NCBI GenBank assembly: GCA_024642005.1 | Contig: JAHECA010000030.1 | Location: 1 to 35,610 of the forward strand | Length of the DNA stretch: 35,610 nucleotides | Reading direction: 5' to 3' | From: Robiginitalea sp. | Lineage (GTDB): Bacteria; Bacteroidota; Bacteroidia; Flavobacteriales; Flavobacteriaceae | Shown here: piece after piece, positions 7,797-16,463 of the stretch | How positions within the stretch are numbered: position 1 is the stretch's first letter | How the letters are laid out: each line of letters opens with the position of its first letter | Notes under the pieces: generated by a model | What the model was told of the DNA's origin: nothing | Database searches by the model: none | Seen by the model: the letters and a program-made list of their open reading frames with translations, nothing else | Translations under genes and position numbers: made by a program

Positions 7797-10154
7797 ATGC
7801 GATTCAACCCCCTGCCTACCTTCTTGTTCTGCTGTATGCTGCCCGCCCCTGCCCTGGTATGCGGGCAGGCTGCCGATGCTTCCGTGATCTGGTACGACAC
7901 TCCGGCCGCCGATTGGGACCACGCCCTGCCCGTGGGCAATGGCCGGCTGGGAGCCATGGTCTTCGGCAACCCCACCCGGGAGCGGATACAGCTCAATGAA
8001 GATTCGTTATGGCCGGGCGGGCCCGAATGGGGCGATTCCAAAGGCACCCCGGCCGACCTGGCTGAGATTCGCCGGCTCATCCTGGCCGGGCAGGTGCACC
8101 AGGCCGACAGCCTGATCGTGGAGCGGTTCTCCTACAAGGAAATTACGCGCTCCCACCAAACCCTGGGCGATCTGTACCTCGACTTCGATTCCCTCCCCGT
8201 AACGGACTACCGCCGCTCGCTCAACCTCGACCGGGCCTTGGCCGAAACCCGTTTTCGGGCAGGGGGGCATTGGGTTACCCAGACCGTTTTTGCCTCCCAT
8301 CCCGACCAGGTGCTGGTGGTGCACCTGACCACCCAAAACCCGGCAGGGCTTAACCTGCGGATCGGCCTTTCGCGCCCCGACGACAAAGGTCACCCCACGG
8401 CAACCGTTCAAGGGGCCGGCGGACGGCTCGCGATGAGCGGGGAAGTGACCCAATACGGGGGGGCAAAATTTTCTGAACCCTTTCCCATCGACCACGGGGT
8501 GCGTTTCGAGGCCGTGTTGGTGCCCCGCATCAGGGGCGGACAGGTGCGCACCCTGCCGCAGGGGCTCGAACTTGAAAACGTACAGGAGGCCACCCTGCTG
8601 CTGGTCGCGGCCACCTCCTTTTACCAGGCAAACCCCCGGGAGGCCGTTCAAAAGGCGCTGGAGGCCCTGCAATACAAGTCGTACCCCGAACTGCTCGAGG
8701 CGCACCTGCGAGACTACCAGGCCCTGTACCGGCGGGTTTCCCTCGACCTGCCCGGCGCTATCCCTGAAGGCCGCTCCACGGCCGAACGCCTGGAGCGCCT
8801 CAAAGCCGGAGCCACCGATACCGACCTGGAAGAAAAATTGTTCAACTTCGGGCGCTACCTGCTCATCAGCAGTTCGCGCCCGGGCACCAACCCGGCCAAC
8901 CTGCAGGGCTTGTGGAACGAGCACATACAGGCCCCCTGGAATGCCGATTACCACCTGAACATCAACCTGCAGATGAATTACTGGCCGGCCGAGGTTACGG
9001 GCCTGCCGGAATGCCACGAGCCCTTGTTCGATTTTACCGACCGGATATTGGAACGGGGAAAAGTCCTGGCCAGTCAGCAATATGGGCTGCCCGGGGCGGT
9101 TATCCACCATACGACCGACCTCTGGGCCCCGGCCTGGATGCAGGCGGGCACACCCTATTGGGGGTCGTGGATCCACGGGGGCGGCTGGTTGTCGCGCCAT
9201 TACTGGGAGCATTTTGCCTTTACGCAGGATACCGCCTTCCTGAAGGAACGGGCCTACCCGGCCCTGCAGGCCCTCTCGGAGTTCTATGTGGGGTGGCTCA
9301 TCGAAAACCCCAATGGCACCGGCCTGATTTCGGTCCCCGAAACTTCCCCCGAAAACTCCTACCTGGCAGCCGACGGGCGCCCGGCCGCCGTTTCGGCCGG
9401 CGCTGCCATGGGGTACCAGATTATGCGCGACGTCTTCGGCAATACGCTAAGCGCGGCGGCCATTCTGGGAAGGGAAGAGGAGTTGCACGCCCAGATCAGG
9501 CAGGCCCTGCAACGCATGCCCACCGGGCTGAACCAGGGCCCCGATGGCAGGCTTTTGGAGTGGGACAGGCCCTATGAGGAACCTGAAAAAGGGCACCGGC
9601 ATATTTCCCACCTGTATGCCCTATACCCCGACGATGCCCTAACCGCCTCAGACACCCAACTCTTCGAGGCCGCTGCCCAGACCATACAGTACCGCCTCGA
9701 CCACGGGGGGGCCGGGCCTGGCTGGAGCCGCGCCTGGATCATCAACTTCTACGCGCGCTTGCTGCAGCCCGAGGCGGCCCACGAGCACGTGAAGATCTTC
9801 TTGAAACAATCCATTTACGAAAACCTGATGGACATCCACCCGCCTTTCCAGATCGACGGGAACTTCGGGTATACAGCCGGGGTGGCCGAAATGCTGTTGC
9901 AGTCGCACGAAGGCATGCTCCGATTGCTGCCTGCCCTGCCGAGTGCCTGGCCCGAAGGCTCGGTGCGCGGGCTGCGGGCGCGCGGAAACCTGGGCGTAGA
10001 CCTGGCCTGGCAGGACGGAAAACTCCACCGGCTGACCCTGCACAGCCCTGTCGCGAAAACGGTACGGGTACTGGGGCCTGAAGGGGTGGTGGAACTGGCC
10101 CTTCAAAAGAACGTTGCGAACACCTTTGACGGAAACCTGCAAAAAACCGATTAG
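7797..10154 (+). CDS. Glycoside hydrolase family 95 alpha-L-fucosidase, secreted
   Basis: GH95 enzyme of 785 residues that releases terminal L-fucose (typically alpha-1,2) from oligosaccharides by inversion. Order: signal peptide (about residues 1-25, with a Cys in ALVCGQ that may be lipidated), N-terminal domain with WYDTPAADWDHALPVGNGRLGAM, then the (alpha/alpha)6 barrel. Catalytic candidates by analogy with Bifidobacterium AfcA are N388/N390 in HLNINLQMNYWPAE, E519 in ETSPEN and D687 in QIDGNFGYTAG. HISHLYALYPD is also typical. Length and N- and C-terminal motifs indicate an intact gene. It sits 7 bases after the lactonase and 3 bases before the fucose dehydrogenase, so fucose release and oxidation are co-transcribed. 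Confidence 0.94.
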   Translation: MRFNPLPTFLFCCMLPAPALVCGQAADASVIWYDTPAADWDHALPVGNGRLGAMVFGNPTRERIQLNEDSLWPGGPEWGDSKGTPADLAEIRRLILAGQVHQADSLIVERFSYKEITRSHQTLGDLYLDFDSLPVTDYRRSLNLDRALAETRFRAGGHWVTQTVFASHPDQVLVVHLTTQNPAGLNLRIGLSRPDDKGHPTATVQGAGGRLAMSGEVTQYGGAKFSEPFPIDHGVRFEAVLVPRIRGGQVRTLPQGLELENVQEATLLLVAATSFYQANPREAVQKALEALQYKSYPELLEAHLRDYQALYRRVSLDLPGAIPEGRSTAERLERLKAGATDTDLEEKLFNFGRYLLISSSRPGTNPANLQGLWNEHIQAPWNADYHLNINLQMNYWPAEVTGLPECHEPLFDFTDRILERGKVLASQQYGLPGAVIHHTTDLWAPAWMQAGTPYWGSWIHGGGWLSRHYWEHFAFTQDTAFLKERAYPALQALSEFYVGWLIENPNGTGLISVPETSPENSYLAADGRPAAVSAGAAMGYQIMRDVFGNTLSAAAILGREEELHAQIRQALQRMPTGLNQGPDGRLLEWDRPYEEPEKGHRHISHLYALYPDDALTASDTQLFEAAAQTIQYRLDHGGAGPGWSRAWIINFYARLLQPEAAHEHVKIFLKQSIYENLMDIHPPFQIDGNFGYTAGVAEMLLQSHEGMLRLLPALPSAWPEGSVRGLRARGNLGVDLAWQDGKLHRLTLHSPVAKTVRVLGPEGVVELALQKNVANTFDGNLQKTD

Positions 10155-10940
<786 letters not shown>

Positions 10941-10953
10941 CGGATAGCCCGGT

Positions 10954-12261
10954 TTAGTTTTCCCGGAAGCCTCCCCGCGCGGCGGTAAAGCCGTACCAGG
11001 CAATGCCGGCAAAACAGAGCCAGGGCAAGACAAAAGAATAATTGACCTCCGGGATACCGGCCAGGGGCATCTCGGCAAGGCCGGACCCTCCCAGGTCGAG
11101 GATCTGCCCCTGGGCCACCGGCAAAATGGCCCCACCCACAATCGCCATGACCAGGAAGGCCGAGCCGAGTTTGGCGTCGTCGCCCAGGTCGCGCAGGGCA
11201 ATGCCGTAAATGGTCGGGAACATCAGTGACATACAGAAGGAAACCCCCACCAGGCAGTACAACCCGGCCAGGCCGGTCGAAAGGATGGCTGCCGTGCACA
11301 ACGCCATGGCCAGGATGGCAAACAGGCCCAGCAGCCTGCCCGGTTGCGTCCATTTCAACAGGTAGATGCACAAAAACCTTCCCCCCAGAAAAAGGGCAAA
11401 AGCCCAATACGCGTAGTTGACAGCCTCCTCGTTGGGTATCCCCCGGTATTCGGCATAGTGGTAGATGTAGGTCCAGCACATGATCTGTGCCCCCACATAG
11501 AGCAGCTGCGCCACCACCCCCATGGCAAACCGCGGTTTGCGGAACAGGCTTGCGGCCCCTTTCCAGAAATGCCGGTCTCCTTCGCGCCCGCCCATCTCGG
11601 GCATGTGCGATACCCACATGAGCACCAGGATGCCGATGACCAACAGCCCCAACATCACATAGGGGTCGCGTATCACCATGAGGTCTTCGGTGCGCATGGC
11701 TGCCCGTGCGCTTGCCTCCAGGGTCGAAAAATCGGCGATGTCGTCTGACTGCAAATTGCGGAGCACAAAGACCTGGGCCACCACGAGCCCCAGTACCAGC
11801 CCCACCGGATTAAAGGCCTGGGCCAGGTTCAGGCGGCGGGTGGCGGTCTGCGGGTCGCCCAGGGCAAGGATATACGGATTGGCCGAAGTCTCCAGAAAAG
11901 CCAGGCCGAAGGTGAGGATGTAGATGGCCCCCAGAAAGAAGGCAAAGTTCTCCCACCGTGCCGCCGGGTAGAACAACAAGGCCCCGACCCCGTAGAGCAC
12001 CAGGCCCACGAGCACCCCTGTTTTGTAGGAGTACCTGCGCATGAGCCAGGCCGCCGGCAGGGCCATGGTAAAATAGCCCCCATAGAAGGAGAGCTGTACA
12101 AGGGAGGCCTTGAAGTTGCTCAGCTCAAGCACTTTTTTAAAAGCCGACACCATGGGGTCGGTCACGGCATTGGCAAAGCCCCAGAGGGCGAAAAGGGAAG
12201 TAACCAGTACAAAGGGAAGCAAATACTTGCGGGGTACCAGGGGGGTGTTGGTTTCTGCCAT
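10954..12261 (-). CDS. fucP: L-fucose:H+ symporter FucP (MFS)
   Basis: Major facilitator permease of 435 residues with about 12 membrane segments. It aligns with E. coli FucP through LFALWGFANAVTDPM, SFYGGYF, LAFLETSANPYI, LNLAQAFNP and the late MFPTIYGIALRDLGDDAKLGSAF. The two proton/substrate carboxylates of E. coli FucP (D46, E135) correspond to D35 and E124 with a constant offset of 11. It is transcribed against the fucose operon, with only 13 bases between the stops, so it has its own promoter. It would import the L-fucose set free by the GH95 enzyme. Related permeases can take other sugars (galactose, glucose), but the context supports fucose. Confidence 0.92.
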   Translation of the reverse strand: MAETNTPLVPRKYLLPFVLVTSLFALWGFANAVTDPMVSAFKKVLELSNFKASLVQLSFYGGYFTMALPAAWLMRRYSYKTGVLVGLVLYGVGALLFYPAARWENFAFFLGAIYILTFGLAFLETSANPYILALGDPQTATRRLNLAQAFNPVGLVLGLVVAQVFVLRNLQSDDIADFSTLEASARAAMRTEDLMVIRDPYVMLGLLVIGILVLMWVSHMPEMGGREGDRHFWKGAASLFRKPRFAMGVVAQLLYVGAQIMCWTYIYHYAEYRGIPNEEAVNYAYWAFALFLGGRFLCIYLLKWTQPGRLLGLFAILAMALCTAAILSTGLAGLYCLVGVSFCMSLMFPTIYGIALRDLGDDAKLGSAFLVMAIVGGAILPVAQGQILDLGGSGLAEMPLAGIPEVNYSFVLPWLCFAGIAWYGFTAARGGFREN

Positions 12262-12293
12262 GGAAGTTTGGTTGGTCGTTATCGACTATGGAT

Positions 12294-12301
12294 TAAACGT
12301 A
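12294..12301 (-). promoter_or_regulatory. Possible -7 box of the fucP promoter (TACGTTTA)
   Basis: On the minus strand TACGTTTA resembles the Bacteroidetes -7 consensus TAnnTTTG with one mismatch and lies about 32 bases upstream of the fucP ATG. No clear -33 TTTG is seen, only a T-rich run upstream. The spacer between fucP and the DUF6090 gene is only 63 bases, so read-through from upstream is also possible. Confidence 0.3.
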
Positions 12302-12324
12302 ACTAACTCTATTTTAAAATGATT

Positions 12325-13089
12325 TCAACTCTTAGAAGTTTCCTTATTCAGGTAGGACTTGATATGATCCAATGTGACCGCAAAATTATTCTGTATATCA
12401 TCAATAGCGATTAGATAATTACCGATAAAGATGATATTACCGCTCAACATATTGGCGTATGTCCTGTTGTAAATAAAGGCATCCATATCGGTTTCAAAAG
12501 GAATTTCCGGCAAGTCCCTGTAACCGGTTACCAATCTGGATTCATTCAGGTGCTCCAGGTGGTAGGGCCTGATCTGTTGCTCCCAGACAAACCAAACGGA
12601 GTTATATTGTTTCTCTAGCCTTATGAAGGAAGCTTCTATGCTGAATATGCGATTTCGCAATAGTGAATCCCGCAAATTTTCCAGGGCGCCGGAATTGATC
12701 AGATCATCAAAGGAAGACCTGCTCAATTGAAACCTCATAAAGGGACCTTTTGATGTGGTCAGGGTATATAACGCATCAATACCAATGGTTTTTGCCGAAT
12801 CTGAATTGAACACCTGTAATGTATTCATGTTGTAATCCCTGTGCTCCTCGGCTACTCGCTTTGAAAGGTCCAACCGCTCCAGATTGGTCTTGATCTCATC
12901 GGAAAGCATCACCAGATAGGCATTGGTTTTGTTTTGCGCTTTCCGGGCTTCGTTCCAGTTGTTGATTTGCAGGGCAATCAATATCCCGATCACCACCAGC
13001 ACAATCTCCCCGATGGCATACCGGAGGTATTTCAGCGGCTTGTTGTCGTCGGCCAGCCTTTTGCGGATGTTGCGGAAGAAGTTGATCAT
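12325..13089 (-). CDS. DUF6090-family single-pass membrane protein of unknown function
   Basis: Protein of 254 residues that begins with the conserved DUF6090 head: a charged N-terminus (MINFFRNIRKRL), then a single membrane helix at about residues 24-40 (YAIGEIVLVVIGILIALQI) ending in NNWNE. The long remainder (about 210 residues, probably outside the cytoplasm) is helical and charged. These proteins are common in Flavobacteriia and have no known role. It begins one base after the SDR stop, so it is in that operon. Its 3' three-quarters is strikingly AT-rich (single 60-base rows of about 30-45 percent GC) while the TM-coding 5' end is near the local average. That suggests a mosaic or recently acquired ectodomain. 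Confidence 0.8.
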   Translation of the reverse strand: MINFFRNIRKRLADDNKPLKYLRYAIGEIVLVVIGILIALQINNWNEARKAQNKTNAYLVMLSDEIKTNLERLDLSKRVAEEHRDYNMNTLQVFNSDSAKTIGIDALYTLTTSKGPFMRFQLSRSSFDDLINSGALENLRDSLLRNRIFSIEASFIRLEKQYNSVWFVWEQQIRPYHLEHLNESRLVTGYRDLPEIPFETDMDAFIYNRTYANMLSGNIIFIGNYLIAIDDIQNNFAVTLDHIKSYLNKETSKS

Positions 13090-13090
13090 G

Positions 13091-13876
13091 CTATTTGGCC
13101 GTCCAGCCCCCGTCGACCGTGAGCATGGAGCCCACCATATAGCTGCCGGCCTCGCTGGCCAGGAACAGGGCCGCCCCCTGTATTTCGTGCAATTCGCCCC
13201 AGCGGGCCAGGGCCGTGGCGCCCACGATGAATTTCTTGGCCTCGTCCGTGCCGGCGATGGGCACGTTCATCTCGGTCAGGAAGGGGCCCGGGCAAATGGC
13301 GTTCACGTTGATGTTGAACGGGGCCAGCTCGAGGCCCAGGGCACGGGTCATCTGCACCACCGCCCCCTTGCTGCTGGCGTACGGCGTGCGGTTGGCCAGG
13401 CCCACCAGGCCCAGGGTGCTGGCCATGTTGATGATGCTGCCCCGCCTGCGCGATTTCATGTGGGGGGTTACCGCCCGGCAGGCGTTCCAGGTGCCGTCTA
13501 CGTTTACGGCCATCACCTGACTGAAATCGTCCGGGCTCAGCTCGTCGATGGCCCCTCGGATGTTGATGCCGGCACTGTTGATCAGTACATCGAGCTGTCC
13601 GAATGCCTTCAGGATGGAGGCCACCACGCCTTCTACCTGCCCAAGGTTGGTCACGTCTGCCGCATAGGCCGCTGTGCCCACGCCAAAATCTGCCGACAGG
13701 CGGGCAGCGGCCTCCCGGCCTTCTTCCAGGTTCCGGCTGAGCAGGCACACGTTGCACCCGGCCGAGGCCAGTCCGGCGGCCATGGCATAGCCCAGGCCCT
13801 TGGAGCCCCCGGTGATCAGGGCGGTTTTGCCGCTCATTTCGAATAATTTGATCCCTGGGAGTTTTGAATCGCTCAT
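13091..13876 (-). CDS. SDR-family oxidoreductase, gluconate 5-dehydrogenase-like
   Basis: Classical SDR of 261 residues: FEMSGKTALITGGSKGLG near the N-terminus, NSAGINIRG, NMASTLGLVG, YASSK and MLTVDGGWTAK. The overall pattern resembles gluconate 5-dehydrogenases/2-deoxy-D-gluconate 3-dehydrogenases, a broad annotation class. It lies 22 bases after the exported TIM-barrel protein gene and one base before DUF6090, forming a three-gene leftward operon. With the divergent GntP permease it probably handles an imported aldonate or ketoaldonate in the cytoplasm. Substrate inferred. Confidence 0.83.
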   Translation of the reverse strand: MSDSKLPGIKLFEMSGKTALITGGSKGLGYAMAAGLASAGCNVCLLSRNLEEGREAAARLSADFGVGTAAYAADVTNLGQVEGVVASILKAFGQLDVLINSAGINIRGAIDELSPDDFSQVMAVNVDGTWNACRAVTPHMKSRRRGSIINMASTLGLVGLANRTPYASSKGAVVQMTRALGLELAPFNINVNAICPGPFLTEMNVPIAGTDEAKKFIVGATALARWGELHEIQGAALFLASEAGSYMVGSMLTVDGGWTAK

Positions 13877-13898
13877 AGTTGTTCAGTAATGGGTTGGG

Positions 13899-14966
13899 TT
13901 AATGAAAGCCGTATCGGGCCCGGGCCAACTGCAGGCAGGTGCGGTTGTTTTCCACTTCGAGGCGCAGCTGCTCGTCTGTGGGCAGGTTTGAGACCACTGG
14001 CAGGGCGTTAGCGCTTTTCTGGCTGCGGATGCCGTGCAGGAAGGCGGCCAGTTCGGGGGCCGGAACCCCCTCGAAGGTGGCCCAGTAAGTATCGGTCAGG
14101 CAAGGTACTTGCAGGGGGTCGCGCGTAATCATTTCGAGGTTGAAGCGTACCTCCGGGTTTTGCTCCCTGATTACTTCAATCATACGCGCTATATCGAGGT
14201 GGCCTTCCCCAAAATTTACCTCCGAAAGCAAAAAGCCGTCTTCGTATTCGGCCACAGCCATATCCTTCAAATGCACGCTGAAGGCATAGGGTGCCAGCTC
14301 GCGCACCACTTCCATGGGGTCTTCGAGCAGGGAGATGTTGTTGCCCGTATCGAGGGTTACCCCGACCCACTGGCTGCCCAGGCTGTTCAGGATTTCCTTG
14401 AACTCCGCGATACGCCAGTCTTTGTGGTTTTCCACGGCCAGTTTTACGCGGTGTTTCCGCATCACGGGTTCGGCCCGCTCCAGGGCGGCTACCGAGCCTT
14501 CCCGGAACTCCCGAAACGCCTCGCGGGTCTGGAAGTTCTCGTAGCGGCGCCCCGAGAGGCAAACGGTGCGAATCACCTCTACCCCAATGGCGGCGGCGGC
14601 TTCCACCTCGGCTTCAAAACGGGGCAGATCAGCAGCCTCTCGGGGCAGGCGCACCGACCCCTCCAGGAACATCCCAAGGGCGTCTTTGCGGGCGCGCACC
14701 TGGCGGGCGAAATCGCCGTCCCACGCGCCGATGCCGACCTGTACCCCTCCGAAGCCCAGCTCGGCACAGTGTTCCATAAAATCGATGGCGTTCCGGAAGG
14801 GAGGGTAAGCCTGGCTGGGCAGGTTCCGGTAAGCCCGCATCATGTAGGAAGCCTCGGCAACTCCAAGGCGCATTTCCGGGGCAGCGGCCAGGAAATCGGG
14901 GAAGGCCGGCAGGGCAAAGGCAAGGCTGGTGGCGGTGGTGTTCTGAATAAAACGGCGGCGTTTCAT
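13899..14966 (-). CDS. Tat-exported sugar phosphate isomerase/epimerase-like TIM-barrel protein
   Basis: Xylose-isomerase-like TIM-barrel protein of 355 residues from the ATG at 14966 (an upstream TTG at 14999 is less likely). The N-terminus MKRRRFIQNTTATSLAFALP is a twin-arginine signal, so it is folded before export. Metal-ligand candidates of the AP_endonuc_2 superfamily are visible as VENHKDW, LDTGNN, VHLKD and NLEMITRDP. Such exported TIM barrels are frequent in Bacteroidetes sugar loci and may act on keto-sugars in the periplasm. It heads the leftward operon divergent from gntP. The precise reaction is unknown; a role with the secreted PVC-type dehydrogenase across the promoter is plausible. 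Confidence 0.85.
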   Translation of the reverse strand: MKRRRFIQNTTATSLAFALPAFPDFLAAAPEMRLGVAEASYMMRAYRNLPSQAYPPFRNAIDFMEHCAELGFGGVQVGIGAWDGDFARQVRARKDALGMFLEGSVRLPREAADLPRFEAEVEAAAAIGVEVIRTVCLSGRRYENFQTREAFREFREGSVAALERAEPVMRKHRVKLAVENHKDWRIAEFKEILNSLGSQWVGVTLDTGNNISLLEDPMEVVRELAPYAFSVHLKDMAVAEYEDGFLLSEVNFGEGHLDIARMIEVIREQNPEVRFNLEMITRDPLQVPCLTDTYWATFEGVPAPELAAFLHGIRSQKSANALPVVSNLPTDEQLRLEVENNRTCLQLARARYGFH

Positions 14967-15016
14967 GGGCGGCTGCTTCGAGGCGTTCAGGCCCTTCAAG
15001 GTACCATTTTTTTTGA

Positions 15017-15067
15017 ATTGGCAAGCATGGCGCCCAAAGGGCGGCTGCCCATTGGCAGATATTGGCT
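15017..15067. promoter_or_regulatory. Repeated ATTGGC motifs in the divergent promoter region
   Basis: The 156-base gap between two divergent genes has ATTGGCA at 15017 and 15051 and ATTGGCT at 15061; the last two are 10 bases apart, one helical turn. Between them lies a perfect inverted repeat, CGCCC-AAA-GGGCG (15031-15043). This could be a regulator site shared by both operons. No clear TAnnTTTG box was found, so promoters are not assigned. Confidence 0.25.
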
Positions 15068-15077
15068 ATATTAGGCA

Positions 15078-15100
15078 GGGCCTGCGGCTCGCCCAGGCCC
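15078..15100 (+). promoter_or_regulatory. GC-rich hairpin in the gntP leader
   Basis: GGGCCTG (15078-15084) pairs perfectly with CAGGCCC (15094-15100) around a 9-base loop, ending 22 bases before the gntP ATG. A 7-bp GC-rich stem this close to the start could affect translation or mRNA stability. It has no T-run, so it is not a simple terminator, and it matches no riboswitch I recognise. Confidence 0.35.
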
Positions 15101-15122
15101 GAACCAACTAAACGAAACCTCC

Positions 15123-16460
15123 ATGACCTCCATTTTGCTGCTGCTGCTGAGCGTGCTCTTCATTATCCTGCTCACTGTGCGCTGGAACGTGCACCCCTTC
15201 CTGGCCCTGCTGGGGGCTGCCCTCCTCTTCGCCCTCTGTTCTGGCATGAACCCGGTTACCCTGGTCGATTCGGTGAATAGCGGCTTCGGCAACACCCTGG
15301 GGAAAATCGGGATCGTGATCGTGCTGGGAGTCATTATCGGGGCCTTTCTGGAGCATTCCGGCGGGGCGTTCAAGCTGGCCGAATGGATCCTGAAACTTAT
15401 CGGGCGCAAGCGGGTGCACGAAACCATGGGACTGGTCGGCTATGTGGTATCAATCCCCGTTTTTGCCGACAGCGGCTTCATTATCCTGAACCCGCTCAAC
15501 AAAAGCCTCACCAAGCGGGCGGGTCTCTCCATCGTGGGCACCGCCACGGCCCTGATCCTGGGGCTGATGATCACCCATGTGCTCGTGCCCCCGACCCCCG
15601 GGCCCATCGCGGCAGCGGGCATCATCGGGGCCGACGTGGGCCTGGTGATGCTCATTGGCCTGGTGGTGGGCTTCCTGTCGCTGATCGTGGCGGTGGCCTA
15701 TTGCAAGACCTGGGGTTCCCGCACCTATATAGACCCGAACCCCGAGGTTTCGGAAGAAGAAATCGCGGAACGGCTCAAAACGGCCCCGGGCGCCTTCAAG
15801 TCACTCCTGCCGATCTTGGTGCCCATTTTGCTTATCGTCGGAAAATCCCTGGTCGATTTCAGGGCCCCGGAAGGCGAAGAACTCTCGGCCGGGTACCAGC
15901 TCATCGGCTTTATCGGCTCGCCGGTAATCGCCCTGCTTATCGGCATGTTCCTCTCGTTCCTGCTGCCGCGCACCTGGGACAAAAAGCTGCTCTCCACCAC
16001 GGGCTGGGTGGGCAAGGCCATGACCGATGCCTCCAACATCATCCTCATAACCGGGGCGGGGGGCATCTTCGGCAGTATTTTGCAGGAAAGCGGCATTGCC
16101 GATACCCTGGCCCAGGCCCTTTCCGGGGCCAGCCTGGGCATCTGGCTGCCCTTTTTGCTTTGCGCTGCCATTAAAACCGCCCAGGGCTCCTCCACGGTGG
16201 CGCTGATCACGACCGCCTCGATCATGGCGCCGCTCATGGGGTCGCTCGGCTTCGACACGGAAATGCAGAAGGCCCTGGTAGTGTCTGCCATCGGAGCAGG
16301 CGCCATGGTGGTTTCCCACGCCAACGACAGCGGCTTCTGGATTCTGACCCAATTCTCGGGCATAGACGTCAAGACCGGCTACCGGGTGTACACCCTGGGC
16401 ACCCTGGTAGTCGGGACCTTTGCAGCCACCCTGGTGTACATCGGCAGCCTGATTTTGTAG
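15123..16460 (+). CDS. GntP-family gluconate/aldonate:H+ symporter
   Basis: Hydrophobic permease of 445 residues with about 12 membrane segments. GntP hallmarks include SGFGNTLGKIGIVIVLG near residues 53-69, the loop IPVFADSGFIILNPL, LVPPTPGPIAAAGIIGAD, AIKTAQGSSTVALITTAS and the late SHANDSGFWILTQF. Known members import gluconate, other aldonates or related hydroxy acids. The next gene follows after 3 bases, so transporter and secreted dehydrogenase are made together. This suggests that the secreted enzyme's product is the imported compound; this is inference. Confidence 0.9.
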   Translation: MTSILLLLLSVLFIILLTVRWNVHPFLALLGAALLFALCSGMNPVTLVDSVNSGFGNTLGKIGIVIVLGVIIGAFLEHSGGAFKLAEWILKLIGRKRVHETMGLVGYVVSIPVFADSGFIILNPLNKSLTKRAGLSIVGTATALILGLMITHVLVPPTPGPIAAAGIIGADVGLVMLIGLVVGFLSLIVAVAYCKTWGSRTYIDPNPEVSEEEIAERLKTAPGAFKSLLPILVPILLIVGKSLVDFRAPEGEELSAGYQLIGFIGSPVIALLIGMFLSFLLPRTWDKKLLSTTGWVGKAMTDASNIILITGAGGIFGSILQESGIADTLAQALSGASLGIWLPFLLCAAIKTAQGSSTVALITTASIMAPLMGSLGFDTEMQKALVVSAIGAGAMVVSHANDSGFWILTQFSGIDVKTGYRVYTLGTLVVGTFAATLVYIGSLIL

Positions 16461-16463
16461 CAG

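Noticed and set aside
8007-9212. A 401-residue open frame on the minus strand
   Set aside because: Lies wholly antisense to the GH95 gene; GC-rich coding DNA produces such frames, and the translation is Gly/Arg/Pro/Val-rich with no family motif.
12923-13846. A 307-residue + strand frame
   Set aside because: Antisense to the SDR at 13091 and the head of the DUF6090 gene, both clearly real.
14034-15074. A 346-residue + strand frame
   Set aside because: Antisense to the Tat-exported TIM-barrel gene and running into the promoter region; no recognisable domain.
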